NCBI RefSeq assembly: GCF_029433115.1
Contig: NZ_JARNTV010000002.1
Location: 62,001 to 126,000 of the forward strand
Length of the DNA stretch: 64,000 bases
DNA from: Sphingomonas sp. AOB5
GTDB taxonomy: Bacteria > Pseudomonadota > Alphaproteobacteria > Sphingomonadales > Sphingomonadaceae
Direction of reading: 5' to 3'
Below, one piece after another: positions 20,166-29,386 of this stretch. The position numbers and the translations under genes were made by a program. Below the pieces are notes generated by a model. The model was not told the DNA's origin. It worked only from the letters and a program-made list of their open reading frames with translations, and searched no databases. Every line of letters starts with the position of its first letter. The first letter of the stretch is position 1.

Positions 20166-20232
20166 TCCTCCTTACGGTTGCGCTCCCGATCGAAGTTACA
20201 TAAACTAACTTCGAAACGAGGGGAGCCTGCAT

Positions 20233-20622
20233 ATGTCGCCCAAGGCGATGACGATCACCGGATGGGTCCTGACCGGCCTGTTCTCGCTGTTCATTCTGGG
20301 CGCATCGGTGTTCCCGAAACTCTCCGGCATGCCGATTGCCGAGGAGACCATGGCACAACTCGGCTGGCCCGCCGGCTATGTCATGATGATCGGCCTGATC
20401 GAGCTGGCCTGCCTGATCCTCTATCTCTTCCCGCGCACGAGCGTGCTGGGCGCCATATTGTTCATGGGCGTGTTCGGCGGCGCGATGGCGACCCAGATCC
20501 GCGCGGAAATGCCGCTCTACAGCAACATCCTCTTCAGCCTGTATCTCGGCCTGTTCATGTGGGGCGGGTTATGGCTGCGCGATCCGGCATTGCGGGCGAT
20601 CTTTCCGTTCCGGAAGGGCTGA
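20233..20622 (+). CDS. DoxX-like membrane protein
   Basis: 129 residues with four predicted membrane helices (about 7-25, 43-63, 68-86 and 97-115). The pattern GWVLTGLFSLFILGASVFPK, GYVMMIGLIELACLILYLFPRT, and the charged loop containing TQIRAEMP followed by LGLFMWGGLWLRDP, is that of the DoxX-like family. The biochemical role of these proteins is mostly unknown; some are linked to quinone or sulfur metabolism. A Shine-Dalgarno stretch GAGGGGAGCC precedes the ATG. It is a single-gene unit. Confidence 0.8.
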   Translation: MSPKAMTITGWVLTGLFSLFILGASVFPKLSGMPIAEETMAQLGWPAGYVMMIGLIELACLILYLFPRTSVLGAILFMGVFGGAMATQIRAEMPLYSNILFSLYLGLFMWGGLWLRDPALRAIFPFRKG

Positions 20623-20691
20623 TCTGACCGCTTTGGCACTGGCCCCGCCAGCGTCCCGGGCGTAGAGCCAGCCCCGAAAGGGGGGCGGACC

Positions 20692-22041
20692 ATGGCGACC
20701 GGACAGCAGATCGTGCCGCCCGCCATTTATCCGCCCTCGCGCGAACCCGGCCTGAAGGAATCGCTCCGCGCGGTCCGCACCGTGGTCGACGGCTGGCCCG
20801 CCCAGGTTTTCACGGGCGGCATCTACCGTTCTCGCCTTCCCGGCGCCCCGCTGATCGTCAGCGATCCCGATCTCGCCCATGAGGTGCTGGTCGATCGCGC
20901 CGACGAGTTCCCGCATGGCGAACTGTTCAACCGCCTGTTCCGCCCGGTCTGGGGACGCGGCATCTTTGTCAGCGAAGGCCATGAGTGGCGCTGGCAGCGC
21001 CGAGCCGCAGCACCTGCCTTCCGCCCGTCCGCGATGCATGCGCTCGCGCCGGTGATGAGCGCCGCCGCAGAGGGTGTCGCGGCGCGCTGGACGAACGGAG
21101 TTCCCGTCAACCTGCATGACGAAATGCGCCGGCTCACGCTGCAGGTGCTGTTCGACGCCGTGCTGTCCGGTGGCGCCGATTTTCCTGACAAGGCGGAAAC
21201 CAGCCGCCATGTGCATCGCTTCCTGGATGGGGTCGGGCAGTTCAGCCTGCGCGATTTCCTGCCGATCCCAGAGCGCTGGCGCGGCTCGACCGCGGGACGG
21301 GGAAGTGCCGATGCCGCCTATCTGCGCGCCGGCGTCGACGCGATGGTCTCGCGGCGGCGTGCGCTGGCCGAGCAGCCCGACGATCTCGTCACCATGCTGA
21401 TGCAGGCTGCCGACCCGGAGACGGGTCAGCGCATGGACGACGAACTGCTGCGCGACAATCTGCTGGGGTTCATTGCCGCGGGCACCGACACTTCGTCCTT
21501 CGCTTTGTCATGGGCACTGTGGCTCGTCGCGCATCACCCGGAAGTCGAGGGGCGGCTGCTGGCCGAGATCGAGGCGGTAGCAGGGCAGGGGCCGATCGGC
21601 GGGACACATGTGGGCCAGCTCATCTTCACGAGGCAGGTGATCCAGGAGACCCAGCGCCTCTATCCCGGCGCCGTCGCGCTGGTGCGCACCGCAGCGGCCG
21701 ATTGCGAACTGGGCGGTCACAAGGTGCGCAAGGGCGCGCTGGTCCAGATCGCCACCTATGCGCTCCATCGCCGCGCCGATCTGTGGTCCCACCCCGAACG
21801 CTTCGATCCCGACCGGTTCAGCGGGGAAAAACCCGCCGCCGCTATCTACCACCCCTTCGGCGCGGGCCCTCGCATCTGCATGGGCGCGGCGTTCGCGATG
21901 ACCGAGATGGTGGCGTCGCTCGCGACCCTGGTCCGCGCAGTTCGCTTAGCTCCCGATCCAGCGCGACCAGTGGAAATCGGCGTACGGCTCGGCGCGCTGG
22001 TGGGCCAGGGCGGCATGTGGATGCTGCCTTACAGGCGTTAG
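20692..22041 (+). CDS. Cytochrome P450
   Basis: 449 residues, soluble and without a membrane anchor. All P450 landmarks are seen: the WRWQRRAAAPAF C-helix region, the I-helix oxygen-activation motif AAGTDTSS near residue 264, ExxR (E319-R322 in ETQR), the PERFDPDRF meander and the haem loop FGAGPRICMG with ligand Cys396. The substrate is not predictable; overall features resemble bacterial P450s related to fatty-acid or terpenoid hydroxylases. No ferredoxin or reductase gene lies nearby, so electron partners must be encoded elsewhere. Its stop overlaps that of the convergent VWA gene by three bases. Confidence 0.93.
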   Translation: MATGQQIVPPAIYPPSREPGLKESLRAVRTVVDGWPAQVFTGGIYRSRLPGAPLIVSDPDLAHEVLVDRADEFPHGELFNRLFRPVWGRGIFVSEGHEWRWQRRAAAPAFRPSAMHALAPVMSAAAEGVAARWTNGVPVNLHDEMRRLTLQVLFDAVLSGGADFPDKAETSRHVHRFLDGVGQFSLRDFLPIPERWRGSTAGRGSADAAYLRAGVDAMVSRRRALAEQPDDLVTMLMQAADPETGQRMDDELLRDNLLGFIAAGTDTSSFALSWALWLVAHHPEVEGRLLAEIEAVAGQGPIGGTHVGQLIFTRQVIQETQRLYPGAVALVRTAAADCELGGHKVRKGALVQIATYALHRRADLWSHPERFDPDRFSGEKPAAAIYHPFGAGPRICMGAAFAMTEMVASLATLVRAVRLAPDPARPVEIGVRLGALVGQGGMWMLPYRR

Positions 22042-23216
22042 CGCTTCCGGCTGAGTTCCCGCGTCGCATCGTCCAGCCCCGCCAGCGTCAGCGGATACAT
22101 CCGGTCGGTCATCAGCTCGCGCATGATCCGCGTGGACTGCGAATAGCCCCATTGCGCCTCGGGAATCGGATTGAGCCACACCGCGGCGGGATAGGTGTTG
22201 GTCACGCGCTGCATCCACGCCGCGCCGGCTTCCTCGTTGAAATGCTCGACCGATCCGCCCGGATGGCTGATCTCGTACGCGCTCATCGCGGCGTCTCCCA
22301 CGAAGATCACCTTATAGTCGTGCCCGTACTTGTGGAGCACGTCCCAGGTCGGCGTACGCTCGGTGAAGCGGCGGCGATTGTCCTTCCACACGCCTTCGTA
22401 CAGACAGTTGTGGAAGTAGAAGAATTCGAGGTTCTTGAACTCGGCGGTCGCGGCAGAGAACAGCTCCTCGCACAGCTTTATGAACGGATCCATCGATCCG
22501 CCGACATCGAGGAAAAGCAGCAATTTCACCGCATTGTGCCGCTCCGGCCGCATGCGGATATCGAGCCAGCCCTGGCGCGCGGTGCCTTCGATGGTGCCTT
22601 CCAGATCGAGTTCGTCCGCTGCCCCCTCGCGGGCAAAGCGGCGCAGGCGGCGCAGCGCCACCTTGATGTTGCGTGTGCCCAGCTCGCGGGTGGCGTCCAG
22701 ATTCTTGAACTCGCGGCCTTCCCACACCTTCAGCGCGCGCTTGTGCTTGCTCTCGCCGCCGATGCGGACGCCCTCGGGATTATAGCCGCCATTGCCGAAA
22801 GGCGAGGTGCCGCCGGTGCCGATCCACTTGTTTCCGCCCTGATGCCGGCCCTGCTGCTCCTCGAGCCGCTTCTTCAGCGTCTCCATGATCTCGTCCCACG
22901 AACCGAGCGACTTGATCTTCTCCATTTCCTCCGGGGTCAGGAATTTCTCGGCCACGGCCTTCAGCCAGTCCTCGGGAATCTCGGCAGGGGCCACGCCATA
23001 GCTGGACGAGATGCCTTTGAAGACCTTGGCGAACACCTGGTCGAACCGGTCGAGCAGCCCCTCGTCCTTCACGAAAGTCGCGCGGGCGAGGAAGTAGAAG
23101 GCCTCGGGCGTGCGGTCGATCACATCGCTGTCGAGCGCTTCGAGTAGGACCAGATGCTCCTTCAGGCTGGCGGAAATACCCGCGGCGCGCAGCTCGTCGA
23201 GGAAGTTGAAGAACAT
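22038..23216 (-). CDS. CoxE-like VWA domain protein
   Basis: 392 residues. The N-terminal half (MFFNFLDELRAAGISASLKE) is the helical region common to CoxE-type proteins. The C-terminal half is a von Willebrand factor A domain with a MIDAS-like segment LLFLDVGGSMDPFI, where DxGxS replaces the usual DxSxS. These proteins work with MoxR AAA+ ATPases in metal-cofactor insertion or protein maturation. Here it is the last gene of an operon whose first gene is a MoxR ATPase. Start ATG, three bases after the upstream stop. Confidence 0.88.
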   Translation of the reverse strand: MFFNFLDELRAAGISASLKEHLVLLEALDSDVIDRTPEAFYFLARATFVKDEGLLDRFDQVFAKVFKGISSSYGVAPAEIPEDWLKAVAEKFLTPEEMEKIKSLGSWDEIMETLKKRLEEQQGRHQGGNKWIGTGGTSPFGNGGYNPEGVRIGGESKHKRALKVWEGREFKNLDATRELGTRNIKVALRRLRRFAREGAADELDLEGTIEGTARQGWLDIRMRPERHNAVKLLLFLDVGGSMDPFIKLCEELFSAATAEFKNLEFFYFHNCLYEGVWKDNRRRFTERTPTWDVLHKYGHDYKVIFVGDAAMSAYEISHPGGSVEHFNEEAGAAWMQRVTNTYPAAVWLNPIPEAQWGYSQSTRIMRELMTDRMYPLTLAGLDDATRELSRKR

Positions 23217-23219
23217 GGG

Positions 23220-24611
23220 TCAGCGATGCTCCTCTGCGACGCGCTCGTAAAGCTTCCAGTGCGTGCCGGACAGGCCTTCGGGATGCGCCTCGGCGATCGG
23301 TTGATAGATGGTGCCGCAATGTTCGGGGGCGTCGGGAAACCGATCGAACCCGTCGCGGTCGACGAACAGGAAGCGCGGGGCGGGGCAGGGTGTCTCGACG
23401 ATGGTCAGCCGGTAGCCCGACGAGACGCTCGCCGCGCGCAGCACCGCAACGGCGCGATCCCGCTCGGCGGTGACATCCGCTCCGGCAGGCGCCCTGTCGC
23501 GCATCGCGGCGATGGCGCGGCCGGGATCGGCGCGCTGGTCGACGATCAGGCGCCAGTCCTTGTCGAGCGCGAACCACGCCACCACGACGATCGCGATGCA
23601 GCCGAACATGCGCGCCAGCCCGGGCCACTCGATCCGCCGCGCGATCAGCACCGCCATCAGCATCAGCCCGCCGATGCTGGCGACGATATGGTATCGCGGT
23701 GCCCCGCTGTTCGGCAGCTGCGCCAGCGCGATCGCCAGCGGCACCAGCAGCAGGATGACCCAATAGGCCAGCTCGTTGCGCTCCGCCTTCCGGGCAAGCG
23801 GCGCCTCGCCCAGACCGAGCAGCAGCACCAGCAGCGCGATCGGCAGGATGCCGCCGATCCAGTAGTTCGCCAGCAGGCTCACGCCGTTCCACCAGCTCGC
23901 CCAGCTGAAGGCCTCGACATTGCCGAACTGCAGTTCCCCCTGCGCCGCCCACAGGATCAGCCCCAGCATCGCGATGGCGGGCAGGGCCAAGGGCAGCAGG
24001 ACGCGCGCCGAAAGCATCAGCGTCTCCCGCCACGAACGCCCGTGCTTGAGGGTGAGCACGACCCAGAGCGCCATCGCCGCCAAACCGAACGCCATGGTCA
24101 GTTGCGAAGCCATGCCCAGCAGTGAGGCAAGGGCAAGCGGCACCACCGGCAGCCGCTGCCCCGGATCGTCCATCCACCGCGCGGCCAGCAGAGCCGCAAC
24201 CATCAGCGCCAGGATCATCGGCGCATAGCCCCGCGCTTCCGATCCATAAATGACCAGCAACGGCGACACCGCGAACAGCAACGCGGCAACCAGCGCCATC
24301 GCCACACCGTCCCGCCGCCCGATCAGCGCCGCGACGACAATGGCCGCCGTACCGGTCAGGACCGAAAGGCCACGCTGTAGCACCGGCGGTGCGTCCAGAC
24401 CTACCATCTGCAGCCACAGCGTGTTCAGGTGATGGTTGTTGTCATGATTGATGTTGAGGAACACGCCCAGCGGCGTCCCCACATCATGCGCCTGAACCGC
24501 CGACCAAGCCTCGTCGAGCCAAAGCGCCCCGGTTCCGGCAGCGACGCGCAGCGCAAGACCGAGTACCGCTATGGCGGCGACTGCCAACCAAAGACGACGC
24601 CCCCCAGCCAT
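23220..24611 (-). CDS. GT-C type membrane glycosyltransferase-like protein
   Basis: 463 residues with about ten or more hydrophobic helices and a soluble C-terminal part of about 110 residues. The first periplasmic loop after helix 1 contains LWLDEAWSAVQA, the acidic site region of ArnT/PMT-like GT-C glycosyltransferases. The long second loop has NINHDNNHHLN, and a later stretch reads YGSEARGYAPM. Such enzymes use polyprenyl-phosphate sugars on the periplasmic side. The acceptor is unknown. It starts five bases below the GFA gene in the MoxR-VWA operon, an unusual place for a glycosyltransferase. Confidence 0.8.
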   Translation of the reverse strand: MAGGRRLWLAVAAIAVLGLALRVAAGTGALWLDEAWSAVQAHDVGTPLGVFLNINHDNNHHLNTLWLQMVGLDAPPVLQRGLSVLTGTAAIVVAALIGRRDGVAMALVAALLFAVSPLLVIYGSEARGYAPMILALMVAALLAARWMDDPGQRLPVVPLALASLLGMASQLTMAFGLAAMALWVVLTLKHGRSWRETLMLSARVLLPLALPAIAMLGLILWAAQGELQFGNVEAFSWASWWNGVSLLANYWIGGILPIALLVLLLGLGEAPLARKAERNELAYWVILLLVPLAIALAQLPNSGAPRYHIVASIGGLMLMAVLIARRIEWPGLARMFGCIAIVVVAWFALDKDWRLIVDQRADPGRAIAAMRDRAPAGADVTAERDRAVAVLRAASVSSGYRLTIVETPCPAPRFLFVDRDGFDRFPDAPEHCGTIYQPIAEAHPEGLSGTHWKLYERVAEEHR

Positions 24612-24615
24612 GGTG

Positions 24616-25026
24616 TCAGCCTATCGGCGGGGGCTGACGCTCGGACTGCGTCAGTTCGGGATCGAAAGCGGCCCAGTGCGGCGCGGACGCGGTCCAGATC
24701 ACTTCGGTCGGGCGGATGCTGCCCGGATCGTCCAGCGCGCCAGCGCGCATGCCCAGGAACTCGCCACTCACAGGACCGGTGAACAGCGGCGTTCCGCATT
24801 GCGGACAGAAACCGCGCCGCAGACGGTTGCCGCTATCCGCGACGCTCTCATACCAGCGGACTTCGCCCTCGATCTCGAGGTCCGCCGCACGGTGCAAAGC
24901 ATTGGTGGTGCCGTTACCGGCACCCCAATACTGGCAGTCGCGGCACCAGCATGTCCGCACGCGCACAGGTTCGCCATGGATCGCGACGCGCACGGCGCCG
25001 CACAGGCAACCTGCGCTACTCGTCAC
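24616..25026 (-). CDS. GFA family zinc-binding protein
   Basis: 136 residues from a GTG overlapping the moxR stop (GTGA). The GFA fold (named for glutathione-dependent formaldehyde-activating enzyme) is marked by zinc ligands CLC (C7, C9), CWCRDC (C26, C28, C31) and CPQCGTPLF. Family members are small Mss4-like proteins, and only a few bind glutathione-formaldehyde adducts. It sits inside a MoxR/VWA operon. Function here is uncertain. Confidence 0.88.
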   Translation of the reverse strand: MTSSAGCLCGAVRVAIHGEPVRVRTCWCRDCQYWGAGNGTTNALHRAADLEIEGEVRWYESVADSGNRLRRGFCPQCGTPLFTGPVSGEFLGMRAGALDDPGSIRPTEVIWTASAPHWAAFDPELTQSERQPPPIG

Positions 25027-25874
25027 GGGCGGTTCTGCTGTCGCTTGGCCATGAAGGCGAGGCGTTCGAACAACATCACGTCCTGCTCGTTCTTCAGCAG
25101 CGCGCCGTGGAGCGGCGGGATCGCCTTGGTCGGATCCTTGTTCTGCAGCACGTCGAGCGGCAGGTCTTCGTGTAGCAGCAGCTTCAGCCAGTCGAGCAGC
25201 TCGCTGGTCGAGGGCTTCTTCTTCAGGCCCGGCACCTCGCGGATATCGTAGAAGATATCCATCGCCTTGCTGACCAGGATCTTCTGGATGCCGGGGAAGT
25301 GCACGTCGACGATCGCCTGCATCGTCTCGCGATCGGGGAACTTGATATAGTGGAAGAAGCAGCGGCGCAGGAACGCGTCGGGCAGTTCCTTCTCGTTGTT
25401 CGAGGTGATGACCACGATCGGGCGCTCGGCAGCGCGGATGGTCTCCTTGGTCTCGTAGACATGGAATTCCATGCGATCGAGTTCCTGGAGCAGGTCGTTC
25501 GGGAACTCGATATCCGCCTTGTCGATCTCGTCGATCAGCAGCACGGGCAGCTTGGGCGCGGTGAACGCCTCCCACAATTTGCCCTTGCGGATATAGTTGG
25601 CGATGTCGTGGACGCGCTCGTCGCCCAGCTGGCCGTCGCGCAAGCGGGCGACCGCGTCATATTCGTACAGGCCCTGCTGCGCCTTGGTAGTCGACTTGAC
25701 GTTCCACTCGATCAGCGGCGCGCCGACCGCCTTTGCTATCTCATAGGCCAGCACGGTCTTGCCGGTGCCCGGCTCGCCCTTCACCAGCAGCGGGCGGCGC
25801 AAGGTGACCGCGGCGTTGACCGCGACCTTCAGATCCTCGGTAGCGACGTAAGACTGGGTACCCTCGAAGCGCAT
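25023..25874 (-). CDS. MoxR family AAA+ ATPase
   Basis: 283 residues starting MRFEGTQSYVATEDL. A longer in-frame start at 26048 would overlap the next gene and adds a Cys/Pro-rich extension, so the ATG at 25874 was taken. Walker A GEPGTGKT, Walker B VLLIDEIDKAD, sensor 1 VVITSNNEKELPDAF with the following arginine pair, and the long C-terminal helical part are present. The related CoxD-type ATPases act with VWA partners to mature molybdenum enzymes. The VWA partner is the fourth gene of this operon. Confidence 0.93.
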   Translation of the reverse strand: MRFEGTQSYVATEDLKVAVNAAVTLRRPLLVKGEPGTGKTVLAYEIAKAVGAPLIEWNVKSTTKAQQGLYEYDAVARLRDGQLGDERVHDIANYIRKGKLWEAFTAPKLPVLLIDEIDKADIEFPNDLLQELDRMEFHVYETKETIRAAERPIVVITSNNEKELPDAFLRRCFFHYIKFPDRETMQAIVDVHFPGIQKILVSKAMDIFYDIREVPGLKKKPSTSELLDWLKLLLHEDLPLDVLQNKDPTKAIPPLHGALLKNEQDVMLFERLAFMAKRQQNRP

Positions 25875-25944
25875 CGGTATTCCTTTGAAACCCGATTTGC
25901 TGCGTAGAGGGGAAGGGGCGGCGGGTGCAACCCCGCCGGAGGGA

Positions 25945-26610
25945 TCAGTGCTTGCCGCGGGCGCTGGCGCGGGCTTCGAGCAGATCGAACAGGCCGCGAT
26001 GCTGGGCGAACATCTGCTGCGCGCCGAACAGCATGGCACGCTCGACACTCATTTCTCGCACCAGCGTGTCGACCACGGTTATAGTCTCCTCCGCCAACGG
26101 CAACGTGCTTGCCGGCGCAATCAGGCCGAGCCGGTGCGCGGCGGCATCCAGCACGTCGCGGATCGCATCCCAGTCCAGCGCCAGTGCCAGCGCGGCGCCG
26201 GTAGCGCATCCGGCGCGATCCGACTGGGCCAGCATGTCCAGCGCGTGGCGTTGATGCTGTGCTGCGGCCTCGGCCTCGGCATGGCCCGGCGTGCTGGGCA
26301 GGGGGCCTGCGGCAGACACGATGCGAACCAGGAACTCGCGCTCGGCGACGAAGGCCTCGGCGGCCGCTTCCAGCCAGCCGCGTTCCAGATCGCCGCGCGC
26401 ATGCGCCAGTGCGTGATCGATCACACCCGGATGGCTGCCGTGCAGCAGGCACAGATAATGCACCGCGTCGGCAAGGTCGCGGGGCGGCTCGGTCTTGGTC
26501 GCGAGTCGGGTGAGCCAGGGATGGACCGCGACGCCGTCCGAAGCGGTGAGGGCGCCCATAGGCCCCGAAGCACCGCTCAGCCGCGCAATCTGTACCGAAT
26601 CAAACGGCAT
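25945..26610 (-). CDS. Conserved hypothetical protein, mostly helical
   Basis: 221 residues from ATG (MPFDSVQIARLSGASGPMG). The sequence is alanine- and leucine-rich and helical, without signal peptide or membrane spans. Notable stretches are DLADAVHYLCLLHGSHPGVIDHA and FVAEREFLVRIVSAAGPLPSTPGHAEAEAA, the second with a Pro break. A resemblance to ferritin-like or TENA-like helical bundles is possible but not demonstrable by eye. It ends 71 bases upstream of the MoxR operon start and may be its promoter-proximal gene or independent. Function unknown. Confidence 0.7.
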   Translation of the reverse strand: MPFDSVQIARLSGASGPMGALTASDGVAVHPWLTRLATKTEPPRDLADAVHYLCLLHGSHPGVIDHALAHARGDLERGWLEAAAEAFVAEREFLVRIVSAAGPLPSTPGHAEAEAAAQHQRHALDMLAQSDRAGCATGAALALALDWDAIRDVLDAAAHRLGLIAPASTLPLAEETITVVDTLVREMSVERAMLFGAQQMFAQHRGLFDLLEARASARGKH

Positions 26611-26674
26611 ACGCCCCCATTACACAAGAGTGCAGCCCAAGACGGGCGCGCCTCTCAATAGCGGGCAGGAATAT

Positions 26675-26706
26675 ACCGAACCGCGTAAAGACGTGGTTTA
26701 TTCGGT
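26675..26706. terminator. Imperfect stem-loop downstream of the carbonic anhydrase gene
   Basis: The sequence ACCGAACCGCGT - AAAG - ACGTGGTTTATTCGGT can fold with an 8-bp inner stem (one G-T pair), a small bulge and a closing CCGAA/TTCGG stem. It lies between the 3' end of the carbonic anhydrase gene and the start of the neighbouring minus-strand gene, in a locally AT-richer stretch. There is no long T-run on the minus strand, so a terminator role is only likely, not certain. Confidence 0.4.
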
Positions 26707-26742
26707 GTTTACCTAGGTGTTTCTACGGAAGCACGTTTGCGT

Positions 26743-27372
26743 TCAGGCGGGTGTGAACTCGCCATCTTCGCCCATCACGTGCAAGCCGCCGTCCGCGATC
26801 GCGAAATAGGCGCCGTGGATGGTCAGCGTGCCTGCAGACTCGCGATCGGTGACGAACGGGAAGCTGCGCAGATTGGCGATCGAGGTGCGGACGGTCTCAT
26901 ATTCCATCTCGCGGCCGATATCCGGGCTGTCGCCGAACTTCGCCTTCACCTTTTCGCGCGCGCCGTCGAGCAGGCTCACCCAGTCGTGCACGAAGCCGCC
27001 ATCGCCGCGTTCGGAATCCTGGAACATCTCGGTCAGCGCGGCATGTGCGCCGCCGCATTTGCCATGACCGAGAACGACGACCTCCTCGACGTTCAGCTTG
27101 GTCACCGCGAATTCCAGCGCGGCGGACACGCCGTGACGGCCCGGAGTCGTCTCGAACGGCGGCACCAGATTGGCAACGTTGCGCACCACGAACATCTCGC
27201 CCGGCAGCGTGTCGAATATCTGCGACGGCTCGACCCGGCTGTCGGCACAGGCGATCACCATCACCTTGGGCGACTGGCCTTCCGCCAGTTGCTCCCAGCG
27301 TTCGCGCTGGCGGCGATAGTCGCTGCTGCGGAACCGGTGATAGCCGTCAACAAGGTCGGTGAAGTAGGTCAT
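26743..27372 (-). CDS. Beta-class carbonic anhydrase
   Basis: 209 residues. The enzyme interconverts CO2 and bicarbonate using zinc held by Cys42, His103 and Cys106, with the Asp44-Arg46 dyad in CADSR; VLGHGKCGG carries the other two ligands. Length and the insertion VRNVANLVPPFET are typical for bacterial beta-CA. The gene is monocistronic and divergent from lipA, with a 125-base shared upstream region. A likely role is supplying bicarbonate to carboxylases at ambient CO2. Confidence 0.96.
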   Translation of the reverse strand: MTYFTDLVDGYHRFRSSDYRRQRERWEQLAEGQSPKVMVIACADSRVEPSQIFDTLPGEMFVVRNVANLVPPFETTPGRHGVSAALEFAVTKLNVEEVVVLGHGKCGGAHAALTEMFQDSERGDGGFVHDWVSLLDGAREKVKAKFGDSPDIGREMEYETVRTSIANLRSFPFVTDRESAGTLTIHGAYFAIADGGLHVMGEDGEFTPA

Positions 27373-27497
27373 GGTACCTCCGTGCGCCCCGACTGATACA
27401 CTGGGGCGGTGCCTGGTGCGATGGCGGTTAACGGAAAGCGCGCCGGCGGGACAAGCGCAACATTGTAACCGTTGGTTGCTGCCGCTATCTGGCCCTC

Positions 27498-28430
27498 ATG
27501 AACGACCTCTCTGCCGCACCCCGCCCGGAACGCCAGCGCAAGCCCGACTGGATCCGCGTGAAAGCGCCGACCTCGGCCGGTTTCGCCGCCACGCGCGAAC
27601 TGATGCGGTCGAAAAGCCTGACCACGGTGTGCGAAGAGGCCGCCTGCCCGAATATCGGCGAGTGCTGGTCAAAGAAGCACGCGACCGTGATGATCCTGGG
27701 CGACACCTGCACCCGCGCCTGTGCCTTCTGCAACGTGAAGACCGGCATGCCGCGCGCTGTCGATCCGATGGAGCCGAACAATGTCGCCGATGCCGCGGCC
27801 CAGATGGGGCTGGAGCACATCGTCGTCACCTCGGTCGACCGTGACGATCTGAAGGATGGCGGCGCGAGCCAGTTCGTGAAGGTGATCGAGGCGATCCGCC
27901 GCTCGAACCCGACCACGACCATCGAGATCCTGACCCCGGATTTCCGCAACAAGCACGAGGCCGCGGTCGAGGCGATCGTCGCCGCGCGGCCCGACGTGTA
28001 CAACCACAATCTCGAAACCGTTCCGAGGCTCTATCCCACGATCCGCCCGGGCGCGCGCTATTATGCGTCGCTGCGGCTGCTTGAGACGGTGAAGCGGCTC
28101 GATCCGTCGATCTTCACCAAGTCGGGCGTGATGCTGGGCCTCGGTGAAGAACGGCTTGAGGTGCATCAGGTGATGGACGACATGCGCTCGGCCGGCATCG
28201 ATTTCCTGACCATGGGTCAGTATCTCCGGCCGACGCCCAAGCACGCCAAGGTGCAGGAATTTGTCACCCCGGCGGCGTTCAACGCCTATGGTGCGATTGC
28301 GCGGGCCAAGGGCTTCCTACTGGTCGCGTCCTCGCCGCTGACCCGTTCGAGCTATCATGCGGGCGACGATTTCGCGAAGATGCGCGACGCCCGCGCAGCC
28401 AAGCTGGCCAAGGAAGCCGCGGGGGCCTGA
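27498..28430 (+). CDS. lipA: Lipoyl synthase
   Basis: LipA is a radical-SAM enzyme that inserts two sulfurs into octanoyl groups on E2 subunits and GcvH. 310 residues. The auxiliary-cluster motif [13 protein letters not shown] and the radical-SAM motif [10 protein letters not shown] are intact, and the C-terminal serine region ([12 protein letters not shown]) is present. The stop overlaps the next start by one base. Pairing of lipA with a COQ10/RatA-like gene is widespread in alphaproteobacteria. Confidence 0.98.
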   Translation: MNDLSAAPRPERQRKPDWIRVKAPTSAGFAATRELMRSKSLTTVCEEAACPNIGECWSKKHATVMILGDTCTRACAFCNVKTGMPRAVDPMEPNNVADAAAQMGLEHIVVTSVDRDDLKDGGASQFVKVIEAIRRSNPTTTIEILTPDFRNKHEAAVEAIVAARPDVYNHNLETVPRLYPTIRPGARYYASLRLLETVKRLDPSIFTKSGVMLGLGEERLEVHQVMDDMRSAGIDFLTMGQYLRPTPKHAKVQEFVTPAAFNAYGAIARAKGFLLVASSPLTRSSYHAGDDFAKMRDARAAKLAKEAAGA

Positions 28431-28918
28431 TGCCGCGTCATCAGGAGACGCGGGCGCTTCCCTACACGCCCGAACAGATGTTCGATCTGGTGGCCGATGT
28501 CGGCCGCTATGCCGAATTCCTGCCCTGGGTGACTGCAGTCAGGGTGCGTTCGAACAGCGAGACCGAGATGGTCGCGGACGTGATCGTCGGCTTCAAGGGG
28601 CTGCGCGAAACCTTCTCGTCGCGTGTCGCGAAGACGCAGCCGGATCATATCCATGTCGACTATCTTGAGGGGCCGCTGAAGCACCTCAATAACGACTGGA
28701 AGTTTCGCCCGGACGGCAAGGGCGGTTGCCTGGTCGATTTCAGCGTCGATTTCGCGTTCAAGAACCGCATGTTCGAGATGCTGGCGGGTCAGGTGTTCGA
28801 CCGCGCCGTCCGCAAGATGGTCAATGCGTTCGAGGATCGCGCCGCGCGGCTCTATTCCGCCGCATCCGGCTCGGGCGCGCCCGGCATCAGCAGTTCGAGC
28901 GCCACCAGCGCCGCCTGA
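28430..28918 (+). CDS. COQ10/RatA-like SRPBCC (START-fold) protein
   Basis: 162 residues. The family stretches LPYTPEQMFDLVADVGRYAEFLPW, RVRSNSETEMVADVIVGFKGL and the C-terminal FDRAVRKMVNAFEDRA match the polyketide-cyclase-like COQ10/RatA group. Members bind ubiquinone and aid its delivery or synthesis; the E. coli homologue was also described as a ribosome-association toxin, which I do not infer here. It is coupled to lipA (TGATG). Its last 67 bases overlap the 3' end of the convergent cinA-like gene. Confidence 0.88.
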   Translation: MPRHQETRALPYTPEQMFDLVADVGRYAEFLPWVTAVRVRSNSETEMVADVIVGFKGLRETFSSRVAKTQPDHIHVDYLEGPLKHLNNDWKFRPDGKGGCLVDFSVDFAFKNRMFEMLAGQVFDRAVRKMVNAFEDRAARLYSAASGSGAPGISSSSATSAA

Positions 28919-29379
28919 AGCCGGATCCCGCCGCGGCCATTATTCTCGAACAGCTTCGAATCCGCGACGATGTGATTGGGGTCGGCGCCCTTTTCGGCGC
29001 GCGCGAAGACGACCGTGCCGACCGGCTTCTTCTCGGTTCCGCCATCGGGGCCTGCGATGCCGGTGATCGCCACCGCTACATCGGCCTGGGTCTTGGAAAC
29101 CGCGTTTTGCGCCATCGTCCAGGCAACGGCGATCGAGACGGCGCCGAACGTCTCGAGCACATCGGTGCTGACCTTCAGCATGTCGGTCTTGGCTTCGTTC
29201 GAATAGGTAACGAAGCCGCCTTCCAGCACATCCGACGAACCCGGAATCTCGGTCAGCGCGCCGCAGACCAGCCCGCCGGTGCAGCTTTCGGCCACCGCGA
29301 TGCGCCGTCCAGCGGCGCGGTTGGCCTCGATCACCTTGCGCGCGGCGGCGACGAGTTCCGGGGGAAGAATGGTGTCCAT
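28852..29379 (-). CDS. CinA C-terminal domain protein (NMN amidase type)
   Basis: 175 residues. This is the PncC/CinA-C domain that deamidates nicotinamide mononucleotide in pyridine nucleotide recycling. Signature segments are RIAVAESCTGGLVCGALTEIPGSSDVLEGGFVTYSN (catalytic Ser in ESCTGG) and AITGIAGPDGGTEKKPVGTVVFA. The N-terminal molybdopterin-like half of full CinA is absent, so this is the stand-alone form. It follows the exported-protein gene by seven bases, apparently the third gene of the ispDF unit. Confidence 0.92.
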   Translation of the reverse strand: MDTILPPELVAAARKVIEANRAAGRRIAVAESCTGGLVCGALTEIPGSSDVLEGGFVTYSNEAKTDMLKVSTDVLETFGAVSIAVAWTMAQNAVSKTQADVAVAITGIAGPDGGTEKKPVGTVVFARAEKGADPNHIVADSKLFENNGRGGIRLQAALVALELLMPGAPEPDAAE

Positions 29380-29386
29380 ATGAGTC

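Noticed and set aside
28430-28918. Toxin of a toxin-antitoxin pair (RatA name)
   Set aside because: No antitoxin-like partner; coupling to lipA and the family pattern favour a ubiquinone-binding role.
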